Positions 49,591 through 61,167 of a stretch of DNA of 64,000 nt are shown piece after piece. A program made the position numbers and the translations under genes. The first letter of the stretch is position 1. Each line of letters starts with the position of its first letter. Below the pieces are notes generated by a model, which worked only from the letters and a program-made list of their open reading frames with translations, was not told the DNA's origin and ran no database searches. The stretch comes from Conus ventricosus (taxonomy: Eukaryota > Mollusca > Gastropoda > Neogastropoda > Conidae), in contig CM031609.1 of the NCBI GenBank assembly GCA_018398815.1, forward strand, positions 34,792,747 to 34,856,746, read 5' to 3'.

Positions 49591-49859
49591 ATTAATCAGT
49601 ATAGGCCATGGTGGCCCCTTCGGCATCAACCCGCATGGTTTTCAATCCAGGCACCACACGTATTGTAATGACAATGTAAAGCATGCACTACTGTGCGTTC
49701 TCTTCACCCCTTCCAGGCATTTTCCTGCATTATGACGCCTCCCAAGGAAGACTTCTTTCGACTGGTTGATTAGGATTAATCCTCGTCTTCAAAGCAGCTA
49801 ACTGAGGGATGGAGGGGGAAGGCAGGGTTAATTATGTAGCGATTAGAAGTCTGTTACTA

Positions 49860-50722
49860 CCAGCCGCCGTGGCGAAGTGGTTAGCGTCGCGGACTCCCGG
49901 CTGGGAGGTCGTGGGTTCGAATCCCATCAGAGGCATGTGGTTTTTTCTGCCCCGACCGGCTCCTACCCAGAGTTGAGTTTGCTGCGGACTCAGTTGGGAA
50001 GACTGGGACCACACAGTCGAGTTTCATCCATTTAATGGATGCGTTTCTGAGAGTGTTGCTCAAATTTCCTGACCAACACTGCAGGTGCCTGTATCTCTCG
50101 GGCCTGGTTGACGCCAGGATATATTATGAAAGGAAGCGTAGAGTACAGCCCTGTCATGTAGTCTCAGACCGAAATGGAAATCCGTAGCATCATCTTAATC
50201 ATCCTCATTCCCATTGATCAGCATTAAAAAAAAAAAAAAAGTCTCAAATTCTGTGGCCCTTCATGCCCTGCTCTCATGGTGACCTCAATTTCGATGTCCT
50301 CTCCACGTCTGTGGCCTTGGTTTGCTTCCGTCGGGGTCACCGGTATCGGCGAGTCCATGGGGGATGTCGTTGGACGGACGTGGTGGCGCCCTCCGGAGGG
50401 AGAGCTCACTCACGCCGGCTCCGCGACTAAGCAATTATTGTCGTCAGTAGGGGGCTTAGTAGGTGGTGTCCTGCGTATGTTAGATCAGAACAGGCGCCAC
50501 TGAACACCACCGAAGTGACTCGGCAGCAGTGCAGTGTCTCCTCCGGTGGGTTGCCTCTTGACGACTTGACATTGACTGCTCCCTGTGGATTGCCGGTGCC
50601 GGGGCTGCGGCGGGGCCGGCCGGGCTATGGCTGTGGACGGGGTGTTGGAATGAGCGGCGTGGTTGCACTGCCTCTGAGGTGACGCAGAGGTTGGGACAGC
50701 AAAAAAAAAAAAAAAAAAAAAA
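49860..50722 (+). mobile_element. Long tRNA-headed SINE, 863 bp, with 15-bp target duplication
   Basis: Flanked by identical AGAAGTCTGTTACTA (49845-49859 and 50723-50737). A tRNA-like head (A box TGGCGAAGTGG, B box GGTTCGAATCC) opens it, an internal A15 tract sits at 50225-50239, and a GC-rich second half leads to a terminal A23. The duplications show it inserted as one unit, so the second half is part of the transcript, not a separate insertion. Confidence 0.8.
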
Positions 50723-51499
50723 AGAAGTCTGTTACTAATCTCTTTGTGTTCAGGTCTTTGTTGAATCATAGGGAGTTTTAGAGGTGCTTTGAGCGGTCAG
50801 CAAGCTGGTGCTGACGTGTAAGTCGGTGTGAGTTGATTCGACCAGTGACGAGATCATCGTTACGGAGCCCTTTGTTGTTACACTGTCAGATTCTCGCTCA
50901 CACTACGCTTACATTCAACCAGTCAGGCAAATAGAGGACACCACTCCCCCCAGAAACTGAAACGCAGATATAGAACCAAAGAATACAAAGCTAGTCAAAT
51001 GTTTGTGCATGAAAATTTCATTTCTCAATACAGTACGTTCTACAGTCATGTACGTAAAAAAAAACGTCTTACTATGGTTTCACGTAATCTTTTCATGCAC
51101 ACACGTTTCAATACAAAATATTAATCAGGTCATCAAAGACCCACAAGTATTGTTTCTTTTCCTTGGCTGTTACTGTGGTTTTGTGTGGTCACCGTTCTAG
51201 TGATCCCTGTCTTGGAACTGATCACCTGGTCGGTGCAGTGTTTTGCCGAGCGGTACCAAGGGGGCGACTGGTGGAGAGAGCACCCCACGCATTTGCAAAT
51301 ATCCTGGCCTGTGACCCTTGGTTCGATGAAGTCTTTGCTGATGTCCTGTTGACGCCATCTTCATACCCGTAACTCTGAGCAGCCAGGAATGCTAAGTGCT
51401 GATAAGTGCAGGGCACGCTGTCATCCTGTGCGAAAAAAAACGTTCCTCCTTTCCGCGATCCGACTTCAGAGACATGGTGCCAGGCAGCGTCATTCGTTT

Positions 51500-52715
51500 T
51501 GTGATGTGAGGAGTGTTCGGTAACGCCAGGAGCACAGACACAATTAGCCGTGTCTCCCCGATGAGTCCGACGACCCAGCGGACGAAAGGCCTAGGAGCAG
51601 GCAGTACAAATAGATCTGCCTTCTGAGGAATTACGATGGTTCCCTCATGCAGCTAGTGAAGAGTTTTCATATTAACAATATATTTTCTTAATTCTATGTT
51701 CCCATTTTCTTCATCTTCAACCCCCCCCTCCCCCCTCCCTTTAGTTCAAATCTTTGCCAAATCAGACTGTGATGACAGAGGGGTTTGTTGGCCTGCGCTT
51801 GTCTTTCCCCCACTATTAGATTGTTTGTCTTTGTATTTGTCTGACTTTATTCAAGGTTAAAATGCTGTGCCAGTCTTGAATAAGAGTTACTCTGTGTTAG
51901 GTTTTCTTATGGGAGAGAGAGTTACCCTACTTGTTTATTGTTTACTGTTCCCTGCCTCATTTCATTTTCAATTTTGTATCATTTAAATCGAGGCTATTTG
52001 TATTTGTTTCTGTCCGTCTTTGTGTTTGTCTTTTGATCTCCCTTGCATCCTTGGGTGGATCATCAGGCGTAAGCTCAAAGATTGTCACCTACATTTTATA
52101 CTGCTTGCATAATGTCTTTAGTTTTTCAGCAACTTTTTTCCTTCCCCCACTTTCTTTCTGTTTCATTACTACTCTTCGCGGGCTGCTTTTGGGTGCTGTT
52201 GGATTCTTTTTTTAACCCTTGGTGGTGAGAACACCACAGTGTTATGGACTGTGGAGTGTCTCTATTTGACGCCAGGAGCACAGACACAATGAGCCGTGTC
52301 TCCCTGATGAGTCCGACCCAGCGGACGAAAGGCCTAGTACAGGCAATACAAATAGATCTGCCTTCTGAGGAATTACGATGGTTCTCTCATGCAGCTAGTG
52401 AAGAGTTTTCATGTTTACAATATATTTTCTTAATTTCATATGTTCCCATTTTCTTCATCTTCAGCACCCCCCCCCCCCCCCCCCCCCTTTAAGTTCAAAT
52501 CTTTGCCAAGTCAGACTGTGATGACAGAGGGGTTGTTGGCCTGCGCTTGTCTTTCCCCACTATTAGATTGTTTGTCATTGTATTTGTCTGACTTTATTCA
52601 GTTTAAAAGACTGTGCCAGTCTTGAATAAGAGTTACTCTGTGTTAGGTTTTCTTATGGGAGTAAGAGTTACCCTACTTGTTTACTGTTCCATGCCTCATT
52701 TCATTTTCAATTTTA
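51500..52715 (+). mobile_element. Hammerhead-core repeat, tandem copies B and C
   Basis: Two head-to-tail units. Unit B (core 51522-51592) and unit C (core 52268-52335, about 740 bases later) share the core, the GATCTGCCTTCTGAGG segment, a poly-C tract, and a tail ending GAGTTACTCTGTGTTAGG ... TTACCCTACTTGTTTA. Non-coding. Unit C starts near 52035 with CTCCCTTGCATCCTTGGG. Confidence 0.65.
52268..52335 (+). ncRNA. Hammerhead ribozyme-like core (best copy)
   Basis: CTGATGA, a 5-bp stem II (GTCCG/CGGAC, loop ACCCAG) and GAAA match the catalytic core exactly. Upstream, GGAG pairs with CTCC and ACAC with GTGT to form stem I with an internal loop, giving a type III-like topology. The expected NUH cleavage triplet is not present (GCCA instead), and stem III (GCC/GGC) lacks the usual A-U first pair, so activity is unproven. 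Related cores lie at 5725, 51522 and 61485. Confidence 0.55.
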
Positions 52716-53188
52716 CAAAATATAAGTTCTGCCCATGGTCCTCCCATTAAAAAGTAGCAAATCCTGTGCCTCTCTGAACAACCAAACAAAGAAACAAACA
52801 TGGATCAATCGTCTTTATAAGATATATATGTATATCTTAGGCATGTTTTACTTCTTGTTTCCTCTTGTCACTTCAGTTCACCGCATCTTACCGGGAGTTT
52901 TGCTTCCCTTCCATTGGGTAGCTGTGAACAATTTTCCATATTTAGATCTTTCACTTCCTGTGACATTGAAAAAAGAACAAAAAAGAACAACTACGACATA
53001 TGTACCCTCTGCAAGGCCCCTATGTATGAAGCCGCTGCTCAGTCTGTCCTCCGAGACAACCGACCATCCTGCTGGTTACAGGAGTCATTCGGCGTTATCT
53101 GTTTAACACAATGAACATAATTATGCAAGTCTCCTTCTGACACTAGATGGGCTTCGTCACAAGAGGGTAACCAAGATTTCGAAATCCT

Positions 53189-53286
53189 TAGTAGTAGTAG
53201 TAGTAGCTGTAGTAGTAGTAGTAGTAGTAGCAGTAGCGGCAGCAAAAGCAGTAGTAGTTGTAGTTGTGGTCGTTATTGTTGTAGTG

Positions 53287-53329
<43 letters not shown>

Positions 53330-53331
53330 TA
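53189..53331 (+). repeat. (TAG)n/(GCA)n microsatellite
   Basis: Trinucleotide tracts. 52720-53190 and 53340-53780 show no supported gene. Confidence 0.9.
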
Positions 53332-53787
53332 TTTTCAACCCTTTACGCAGATATGATATCTCAAGTAAAACGTTTCAGCAGCCTACAACCTTTGAATTTA
53401 AAAGAAGTAACACCGTTCAATTATGCACTTCTTTTTTTTAAACCAGAGAATTCCGTGGGTGTAGTGTGGAGAACTACACAAAAGTGAGTCACTGTAGCTT
53501 TGCAGGAGTTTCTTGCCTCTTCTATTCTTGTAGACAAGTAGAACATGATTTATGCGAAAAAAAAGGAAAGAAACAACAACAACAACAAACAATCAAAAAG
53601 AAAACGGTAGAAAGGCTCATAAACTGCAATGACACATCCGCGTTTTGATCATACAGTTGCTCTGATACGGATGCAATGGCTGTATTGATTTATTGCGTAA
53701 ATTAGGAGAAAAAACAACAACAATACAACAGAACGGTTTTACGCGTGCGCTGGGCTTCATTCAATATTGAGTCTTGTGACAGGCAGG

Positions 53788-53788
53788 T

Positions 53789-53866
<78 letters not shown>

Positions 53867-53872
53867 CGCGCG

Positions 53873-53952
<80 letters not shown>

Positions 53953-53985
53953 CGGGCGTGTGTGTGTGTGTGTGTGTGTGTGTGA
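53788..53985 (+). repeat. (GT)n with (GC)n islands
   Basis: Two GCGCGC islands at 53863-53873 and 53943-53955. Confidence 0.95.
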
Positions 53986-54202
53986 AATGTTTTATTATTA
54001 TCTGTTTGAATAGTTTTAAATTCTGTTTTACGTCTTGTGTGTAATGTTTTATTATTATCTGTTTGAATAGTTTTGAATTCTGTTTTATGTCTTAGACAAC
54101 ATAATCAAAAGATTGTTTAAATGTCTCTGCTAAAATGTATGGACACCAATTTTCAAATGTGTGATTGTGTTTCACTTTTTGTTTATCTTCTCATTCAAGC
54201 GA

Positions 54203-54241
<39 letters not shown>

Positions 54242-54363
54242 GGCGTGAACCGCGGCTTGCATCGTGCGGGTCGCCGTAGTAACTGTGGCATTGTTTTTGC
54301 CAACGCTGAGGGACTGACGCTGAGTTGGACCCTGTACCTTTGTCAGCAAGTTCCGAAGATACC

Positions 54364-55350
54364 ATGCCATCAGCCCCTCTTGTCTTCAGGGCGTCATGTG
54401 GCTCCTTTTTGCCAGTATATATCAACTTCATGTTGAAAAGGGCCACTGAGAAGAGAGCAAAGCGAGTCGCCATTCTGACCCTGCGAACCAGAGCTGCCGG
54501 TGTCACCTTAGGCTTGCTCCTCACGCTGATGTTCTGGGGCAGTTTGCTACTTCGCTGCGGAGACGTCGAGCGGAATCCTGGACCCACCGGCGTTCGGCAG
54601 TCGAGGATGGGCAGCCAGAGTGCCACGACAGGACGGAGGACCAGCACGGACAGGGCCGGGGCTTCTCTGGACCCCGGACAGACGACCCTGCTTTCTCCTC
54701 AGCAACCCACCATAGCAGACGTCATGAACAAGCTGGACAGTAAGTTTACTGCAGTTGAGAACAGCTTAAAGGACCTTCGGGATCAGTTTGCTGCCATGCT
54801 TACTGGGTTTGATGATCTGCGGGAGGAGGTGGGAAATTTGAGAAACGAAAACTTGGACCTGGCAAGGAAAAACTCTGAACTTTTAGCTAAGGTAGAGCAG
54901 TTAGAGAGAAAAACTGAGGATTTAGAATGCCGGTCCAAACGCAACAATCTTATATTTTATGGTATTCCCAGACATCAAAATGAGACAAATGAGCAGTGCG
55001 AAGGAAAAGTGCGTGACCTGATTACGGACAGTTTGGATGTGGTACAGGAAGTTGAGTTTGACCGTGTTCACAGACTGAATGCTAAACCTGACTCTCCCAT
55101 CATAGCTTGCTGCTCCTCTTACAAAGGTAAGGTGAGAATCCTTAAAGCTAAAGCCAAACTGAGGGGCAGCAAAATTTTTGTTGGAGAGGATTTCTCATTT
55201 CGTGTCAGGGAGATCAGGCGCGGCCTCTCTCCCTATCTGAAAAAAGCCAGAGCCGAGGGGAAAAGAGCGTCAATGATTTTCGATCATTTGATTATTGACA
55301 GTAAAAAGTACTTTCTCGACGCTCATGGTAACTTAGCTGAACCTAGATAG
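54364..55350 (+). CDS. LINE ORF1: 2A peptide, coiled coil, RRM-like nucleic-acid-binding protein
   Basis: An intact 328-codon frame; ATG 54364 is chosen because it has a good context (ACCATGCC) and lies just before the signal-like part. A hydrophobic helix (about residues 46-63, GVTLGLLLTLMFWGSLLL) leads into CGDVERNPGP (65-74), a full match to the 2A ribosome-skipping consensus, so translation probably yields a short leader and a separate downstream protein. Residues 120-185 form a coiled coil. Residues 190-320 (SKRNNLIFYGIPRHQN, FDRVHRLNAK, FRVREIRRGLSPYLKKAR) resemble the L1 ORF1-type RNA-binding domain. 2A peptides in APE-type LINE ORF1 are known from sea urchins, molluscs and lancelets. 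It would bind element RNA. The ORF2 ATG follows 187 bases later. Confidence 0.85.
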   Translation: MPSAPLVFRASCGSFLPVYINFMLKRATEKRAKRVAILTLRTRAAGVTLGLLLTLMFWGSLLLRCGDVERNPGPTGVRQSRMGSQSATTGRRTSTDRAGASLDPGQTTLLSPQQPTIADVMNKLDSKFTAVENSLKDLRDQFAAMLTGFDDLREEVGNLRNENLDLARKNSELLAKVEQLERKTEDLECRSKRNNLIFYGIPRHQNETNEQCEGKVRDLITDSLDVVQEVEFDRVHRLNAKPDSPIIACCSSYKGKVRILKAKAKLRGSKIFVGEDFSFRVREIRRGLSPYLKKARAEGKRASMIFDHLIIDSKKYFLDAHGNLAEPR

Positions 55351-55536
55351 GGAGTCGGCCGGCCACATGTAAAAAAATGCCCTGTAACTAGCACAGAAAA
55401 AGGGAAGGCCAGTCCCACAACACCGGTAGACTTCTCGGTCGCCGGTGACATTGACACACATGAACACTTTTCGCTGTGTCAGGCCTGTTCGGCAGAGCTG
55501 CCGACTGGTTGCACGTGTAAATTCACGAAGTACACG

Positions 55537-58500
55537 ATGTCTTCTGCTGTTCATAAACCTTTTGCTTTCTTGACGTGGAATGTCAATGGTTTAATGTCAA
55601 AGTTTGTTGTCTCTGATTTTGCCTCATTTCTTAGTCAGTTCGACTTTGTCTGCTTAACGGAAACATTTACTGATGAATGTAGTGATGATTTGTTTGTTGG
55701 TTATAAAACATTTTGCAAGCCTGCGGTTAAGTTCACAATCATGGGAGACGATCTGGAGGTGTCGTATGTTTAATAAGAAATGAATTCATCCCCTTTGTTA
55801 GATCGATTGACGTAAATTATTCAAATCTAAGTATTTTTCTGATTGACAAATTCTTGTTTGGAACAGACAGAGACATTTTGTATGTCTGTTCGTACATTCC
55901 CCCCGAAGGATCTCCTTTTTATGTCTATTTTGATCTAGATAATGGTATTGCTACACTGGAAGAATGTCTGACTGACCTGCTGATAATGAATGATGTTTAT
56001 GTCATTTTGAACGGTGATTTAAATGGTAGAACTGCTGATATCTCTCAAGATTTCTTTGGGTTCCATGCTTTTGATACACAACATGACAGTCAATCTTTCA
56101 GTCTTAATCGATGCTCTCAAGATAAAAACCTAAATAATTATGGGAAATTGTTATTAAACATGTGCACTGCTTTGAACTTGTGCATCCTAAATGGTGTATG
56201 TGAAGGCGACCTAAAAGGTTGCAATACATATGTTTCTGACTCTGGAAGTAGTGTGAATGATTACTTCATATTGTCAAATGAACTTTTTGTTCTTCTGTGT
56301 GATGCTTGTGAATTACAGGTTGGCGAACGAATAGACTGATCATTTCCCTGTATCACTTCATGTTCGTTTCCCTTGTGGAAACCTAGCAGACGCTAACAAA
56401 AGAGGACACGACGATGTTATGGAAAAAATTGTCTGGAGTGATGAATGTGCTTCTTCGTTTTGTGATTCCCTATGTGCTGAAAAAACGTGTGAAAAATTTG
56501 ATATTGCCACAAGTTTAATAGACACTGATGTAAATCTAGCTCTTAATATGTTTAACGAATGTATATTGGGATGTGCTGAATGTATGAAAAAATGTATACA
56601 TGGTCATGATAGAATTTCAAAGAACTGGTTTGACCCTGAATGTTCTTTTAATAAAAGAAAGACTAGGAGATTATTGCGAATAAGTCGCCGCTCGTTGAAG
56701 GACGCTGACAGAACTGCATACGTTATAGCCAGACGTGAATATAAACATTACTAAAGAGAAAAGAGAAAGAATATAAGAAGTTATTAATAGATGAATTAGT
56801 AACATCAATAAAGTCTCAGAAGAATTTCTGGACTGTAATTCGCAAAATATCGCCGAAACGAACTCAGCCTAGAAACAACATTTCAGCTGAGATGTGGTTT
56901 CAACATTTTCAAGCCTTGTTAGAGTTAAATACTGAGAATGAGCCAAACCAAGAGGGGTTGGAGGGGTTTGAAGATGAGTCTGATAGCTATATGGACCGTC
57001 CCATTAGTGAAGAAGAAGTATTATTAGCTATTAAAAAACTGAAAAACCGTAAAGCAGCAGGCCCGATGGCATTATTGGTGAACTGTTCAAATACTCTCCT
57101 GCCCAAGTTGTGCAGTTTTGTGTGAAATTGTTTACAAATTGTTTGATACTGGTACGTTTCCAAATAACTGGACAGAATCAATAATTTTGCCCATATTTAA
57201 AAAGGGTGATGCTAATAATCCAAACAATTATAGGGGCATCTCCCTAAGCAATATAAGTAGTAAACTGTACGGAATGATAGTAAATAATAGGCTGCAAGAA
57301 TGGATAGAGGAAAAAAACATCACTGGTGATCACCAAGCTGGTTTCAAAAAAGGTTATTCGACTGTTGATCACATGTTTACTTTAATGGCTATCGTTCAGA
57401 AACAGTTTTCCTATAATCGAAAATTGTACGTTGCTTTTATAGACTTTGAAAAGGCGTTTGATTCCATAAATAGAAATCTTCTTTGGCCAGTCATGATTAA
57501 AAACGGTATTAGGGGTAAACTCTACAGATGTATCAGGAGCATGTATTATGTAGTTAGAGCTAGAGTTCGTTGTGGCGCTAAACTGACAGATTTTATTAAC
57601 TGTACAGCTGGGGTTAGGCAGGGTGATGCTTGCAGCCCTGTTCTATTTTCGCTCTTTATTAATGAATTAGCCATTGAAGTGATCAACAATGGAAGACATG
57701 GGGCTTTGCTGACACTGGATGCTTTTGAATTGTTTATACTTTTATTAGCAGATGATGTGGTTTTGATATCGGAGACTGTTATTGGTTTGCAGACTCAACT
57801 GAATAGTTTAGAACGCGCAGCTGCTTCTCTCCAACTAAGGGTTAATTTGTCCAAAAGTAACATCATTGTATTTCGTAAGGGTGGTTATCTAAGTGCACGA
57901 GAAAGATGGTTCTATGATGATGACGCAATGCCTGTTGTGAATGCTTATAAGTATTTGGGTATATTTTTCTCTACACGTCTAAGTTTTGTTGGTGCGTGCA
58001 AGGATCTTGCTAGCAGAGCCAAAAATGCTTTACTCTGTATTATGAAGAAATTATATGTTCTCAATAATACGTCTTTTGATGTATTTCTCAAGTTGTTTGA
58101 TAGTCAGGTTCAACCAATTGTACAGTATGGGTCTGAATTATGGGGGTTAGATGGTGCTGCTGTATACTGTGAGTCTGTGCACCTGTTCGCATTAAAAAGG
58201 TTCTTGGGTGTGGACAGGCGCACGCCTAACGACTTGATTTATGGTGATACGAATAGATTCCCCATATACATAGTCTCAGCAGTAAAATGCATTCGTTATT
58301 GGCTGAATTTACTTCATATGGAGGACCACAGATTACCACGCAAAGCTTATAACATGTTATATGGTCTTGATGCTAGAGGAAAAAACAACTGGGTTAGTAA
58401 AGTTCGTACTTGTCTTTTTGAATATGGTTTTGGTTTCGTGTGGTTAAGTCAAGGTGTTGGAAATGTTAAGCAGTTTTTACATTGTTTTCGTCAACGATTG

Positions 58501-58941
58501 ATTGACTGCACTTGGCAAAAATGGTCAGACCATGTGCAGCATAGTGAGAGGTTTGATTTCTATAGAAATGTTTGCAGCTTTCATGATCTGAAACCTTATC
58601 TAACTTTAGAAATGGACAGGCACTTGAAATATATCATGACCAAATTTAGGTTTGGAATATCAGAATTGGCAGTTCACAAGTTTAGATACAAAACCGTTGT
58701 TGATGACAATGTCTTGTTGTGTCCGCTTTGTAAAGAGTCTCCGGAAAATGAAATCCATTTTGTTCTTTGCTGTCCAGCCCTAAAGAACATTAGAACCAAA
58801 TGTATTCAGCCAAACTTTTACAGACAGCCTTCTCTATTTAAATTGACTATACTTATGTCGTCAACCTCACCAGAAGTTGTTCGAAATTTCTCATTGTTTT
58901 TGTATAAGGCATTTAGATTTAGAGAAACAGTTACTTCTTGA
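55537..58941 (+). pseudogene. LINE ORF2: APE endonuclease plus reverse transcriptase, four frameshifts
   Basis: Starts at ATG 55537. Endonuclease motifs: LTWNVNGLM, LTETFTDE (catalytic Glu), NGDLNGRTAD, VNDYF and DHFPV. Frameshifts fall near 55740, 56335, 56748 and 57064. From 57118 the frame is open to the stop (607 codons): NNYRGISLSNISSKLYG, GYSTVDHMFTL, FIDFEKAFDSI (first catalytic Asp), RQGDACSPVLFSLFINELA, LLADDVVLIS (the usual Phe before ADD is Leu), FRKGGYL, YKYLGIFFS. The C-terminus carries the CPLCKESPENEIHFVLCCP knuckle. The enzyme would nick DNA and reverse-transcribe the element at the nick. Repair of four bases would restore the frame, so activity may have been recent. Confidence 0.85.
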
Positions 58942-59071
58942 TGTTCTAAAATGATTTATGTCTAGAATGTTTGACAATCATGAGCATTTATCTCAGTTCA
59001 TATATTATGTTCACTCGCCCCTTCATAAAGGGCTAAGGCCTATATGAATAAATCATCCGAATCCGAATCCG

Positions 59072-59072
<1 letters not shown>

Positions 59073-59121
<49 letters not shown>

Positions 59122-59148
59122 TCTCTCTCTCTCTCTCTCTCTCTCACA

Positions 59149-59217
<69 letters not shown>

Positions 59218-59235
59218 ACACACACACACACACTC
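59073..59235 (+). repeat. (CT)n then (CA)n at LINE 3' end
   Basis: Continues the CT tract that also precedes the LINE at 54208-54239. Confidence 0.95.
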
Positions 59236-59899
59236 CAAAAAAAAAGATGTAATGTAAAAATCAACATGCAGTCAAATTTAATTTATGTCTGCAGACAGTG
59301 TGTTACACGGAAGGTATTGCGAAATGAAATTTTCATGCACAAACATTTGACTAGCTTTGTATTCTTTGGTTCTATATCTGCGTTTCAGTTTCTGGATGAA
59401 AAGTTGTCATACAGGAAGCTTTTCCTATTTCACACCGGTACAAGTAGTTTCTGGGAAATAGAGTAATGAAATAAAATATAGGATCTAATCTGTTATCCAG
59501 ATCCAAATATGACAAGAACTCCAGTTATCCACAAATTAAATACACTCAGACAATTTCCCTCATTAAGAGTGATTTCCAAAATCGTTAAATGAATGTACGA
59601 TGCTAAAACGTGTGAAATGCTACTCTTAAACATATAACAGAGGTAGATCGATCACTGCTCACTACAGCCATTTGCTTCAGCGCAACATCTGTTCCAAGAT
59701 GTCTCAGTATTACAAATTGAAACAATTACAGTTTTACACCAGAAGTTTCATTAAAAAGTTAGAAAGTTTTTCCATTTACATTTTTCAACAGTTTCTTTTC
59801 TATTCCGTTTTAAAACATTTCGGAAAGACATGCCTTTTCATTAGCCTGTCGCAATATATTTTTGATCCTATGAAAATGAAATGAGCTTTCTGGAATATA

Positions 59900-60520
59900 A
59901 ATGCATGTATAAACATTTATCATTTTTAACCGTGATCCTTCTTTTTCGTAAATATATAATTGTTGCTGCTTTGAAACTACAACAATAAGAAAAAAGTGCA
60001 TATTACCATTGTACTTTCGATTATATTATTCATAAGAAATAAACTGGCCATTTTCGAGCAAAAATGCGGTTTACAATGTATCCCTTTGTTGATCCATGCT
60101 TTTTCTACAACTTCGGTTTTTGCCAACCTGTCTTCATTGATTGTGAGACACTGGTTCTGCGAGGAGTTCAACAGAATTCTTAGGGTCAACTTTGTAGACG
60201 AAATCTTTAAAGGCATTGAACACCTCAGTCCAAAAGAGGTCTGATTTAGAGCAAGACGAAATTATTTCTGGTCCATTTTTTCAATGCTGCTCAGAAGCAG
60301 AAAATCAAATAATTATTATAATGGTCATCTTTTTATAGTTAGTCGTATGAACTTTTCACATCGAAGTTAATTTCAATGAAGAATCCAACGTTTTCAGCTC
60401 TGGCAGTCTGAGACCAGCATTTCTGATACTTTGATGTGCAGTTCATCTATTTGTTTTGTTTGGTTTCTTATTCCATACAAAATTAAAGGAAACATCATCG
60501 TGTCGCCAAACGAAAGAACA
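59900..60520 (-). mobile_element. L1/Tx1-like LINE fragment
   Basis: Minus-strand remnant matching 40480-40930 in order: a NQTKQIDELHIKVSEM block, SVELLAEPVSHN, and FLLENGQFISYE followed by NRKYNGNMHFF. Several frameshifts, no catalytic motif. Confidence 0.5.
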
Positions 60521-60599
60521 AATTAGAAAATATACACTTTCCACTTCGACCCCTTTGGTCTTCTTTATGCAAGACGTCCAACATGTAAGACAATGAAAA

Positions 60600-61140
60600 C
60601 AAAGCACGAACACAGTCAGTAACTTATGTCCTCAAATTGGGTGCAAATGGATGTAGAATTGAAACGAGGCTGCTGGGTGGGGAGAGAATATGGGTTGAAA
60701 TAATGAGAATGATAAAAAAAATGGAGATGATGTTTCTTTTGAAAAATCAGTTCATCATAATAATGCATTTGCAAAAGCTTCTGGATTTGCCTCGAACACA
60801 GACAAAAAACGCAAATAGCCTGGCTAGGAATTACAAAAAATAAATTCGAACAATAAAGATATGCTACATCAGAACTTTTCCTGGAATCCGACGCAATTTA
60901 AGATAATTGGTATCTGGTTTACACAAAACTCAAAAAGAGTGTGAACACAAGAATGACTCTGAAAAATTCTCTAAGGTCCAAGTATGGTGCAAAAGGAGTA
61001 TAACACCACTCGGGAGAAATAGTGCGTTTCAATCTTTAATTCTGTCTAAACTGAGCTATCTCTGGATGCTGTTTTCTAATCCTCCTGATGACTTTGTTAA
61101 CAAACTTCAGCTTTTGTGTTATCGATTTGTATGAAATAAC
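60600..61140 (+). mobile_element. L1/Tx1-like LINE fragment
   Basis: Plus strand: QVWCKRSITPLGRNSAFQSL, ILSKLSYLWM and FVNKLQLLCYRFV correspond to the RT thumb region at 40280-40440. It lies tail to tail with the minus fragment before it and directly before copy D of the hammerhead-core repeat. Confidence 0.55.
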
Positions 61141-61167
61141 AAACAGGACAGAATTAGCAAATAGACA

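Larger units (their letters stand above)
54240..59072 (+). mobile_element. Near-complete CR1/L2-like LINE with 2A motif
   Basis: Its 5' end follows (CT)n directly (GGGGCGTGAACCGCGG at 54240). ORF1 is intact, ORF2 has four single-base frameshifts, and the 3' UTR ends with a stem (GCCCCTTCATAAAGGGC) and a (CCGAAT)3 tail that runs straight into (CT)n again. Short 3' tandem repeats instead of poly-A are usual for CR1/L2-group LINEs. It is the youngest-looking LINE here. Confidence 0.85.

Noticed and set aside
49861..49935. Genuine tRNA gene
   Set aside because: It has A and B boxes but lies at the start of an insertion with target duplications; it does not fold into a full cloverleaf by eye.
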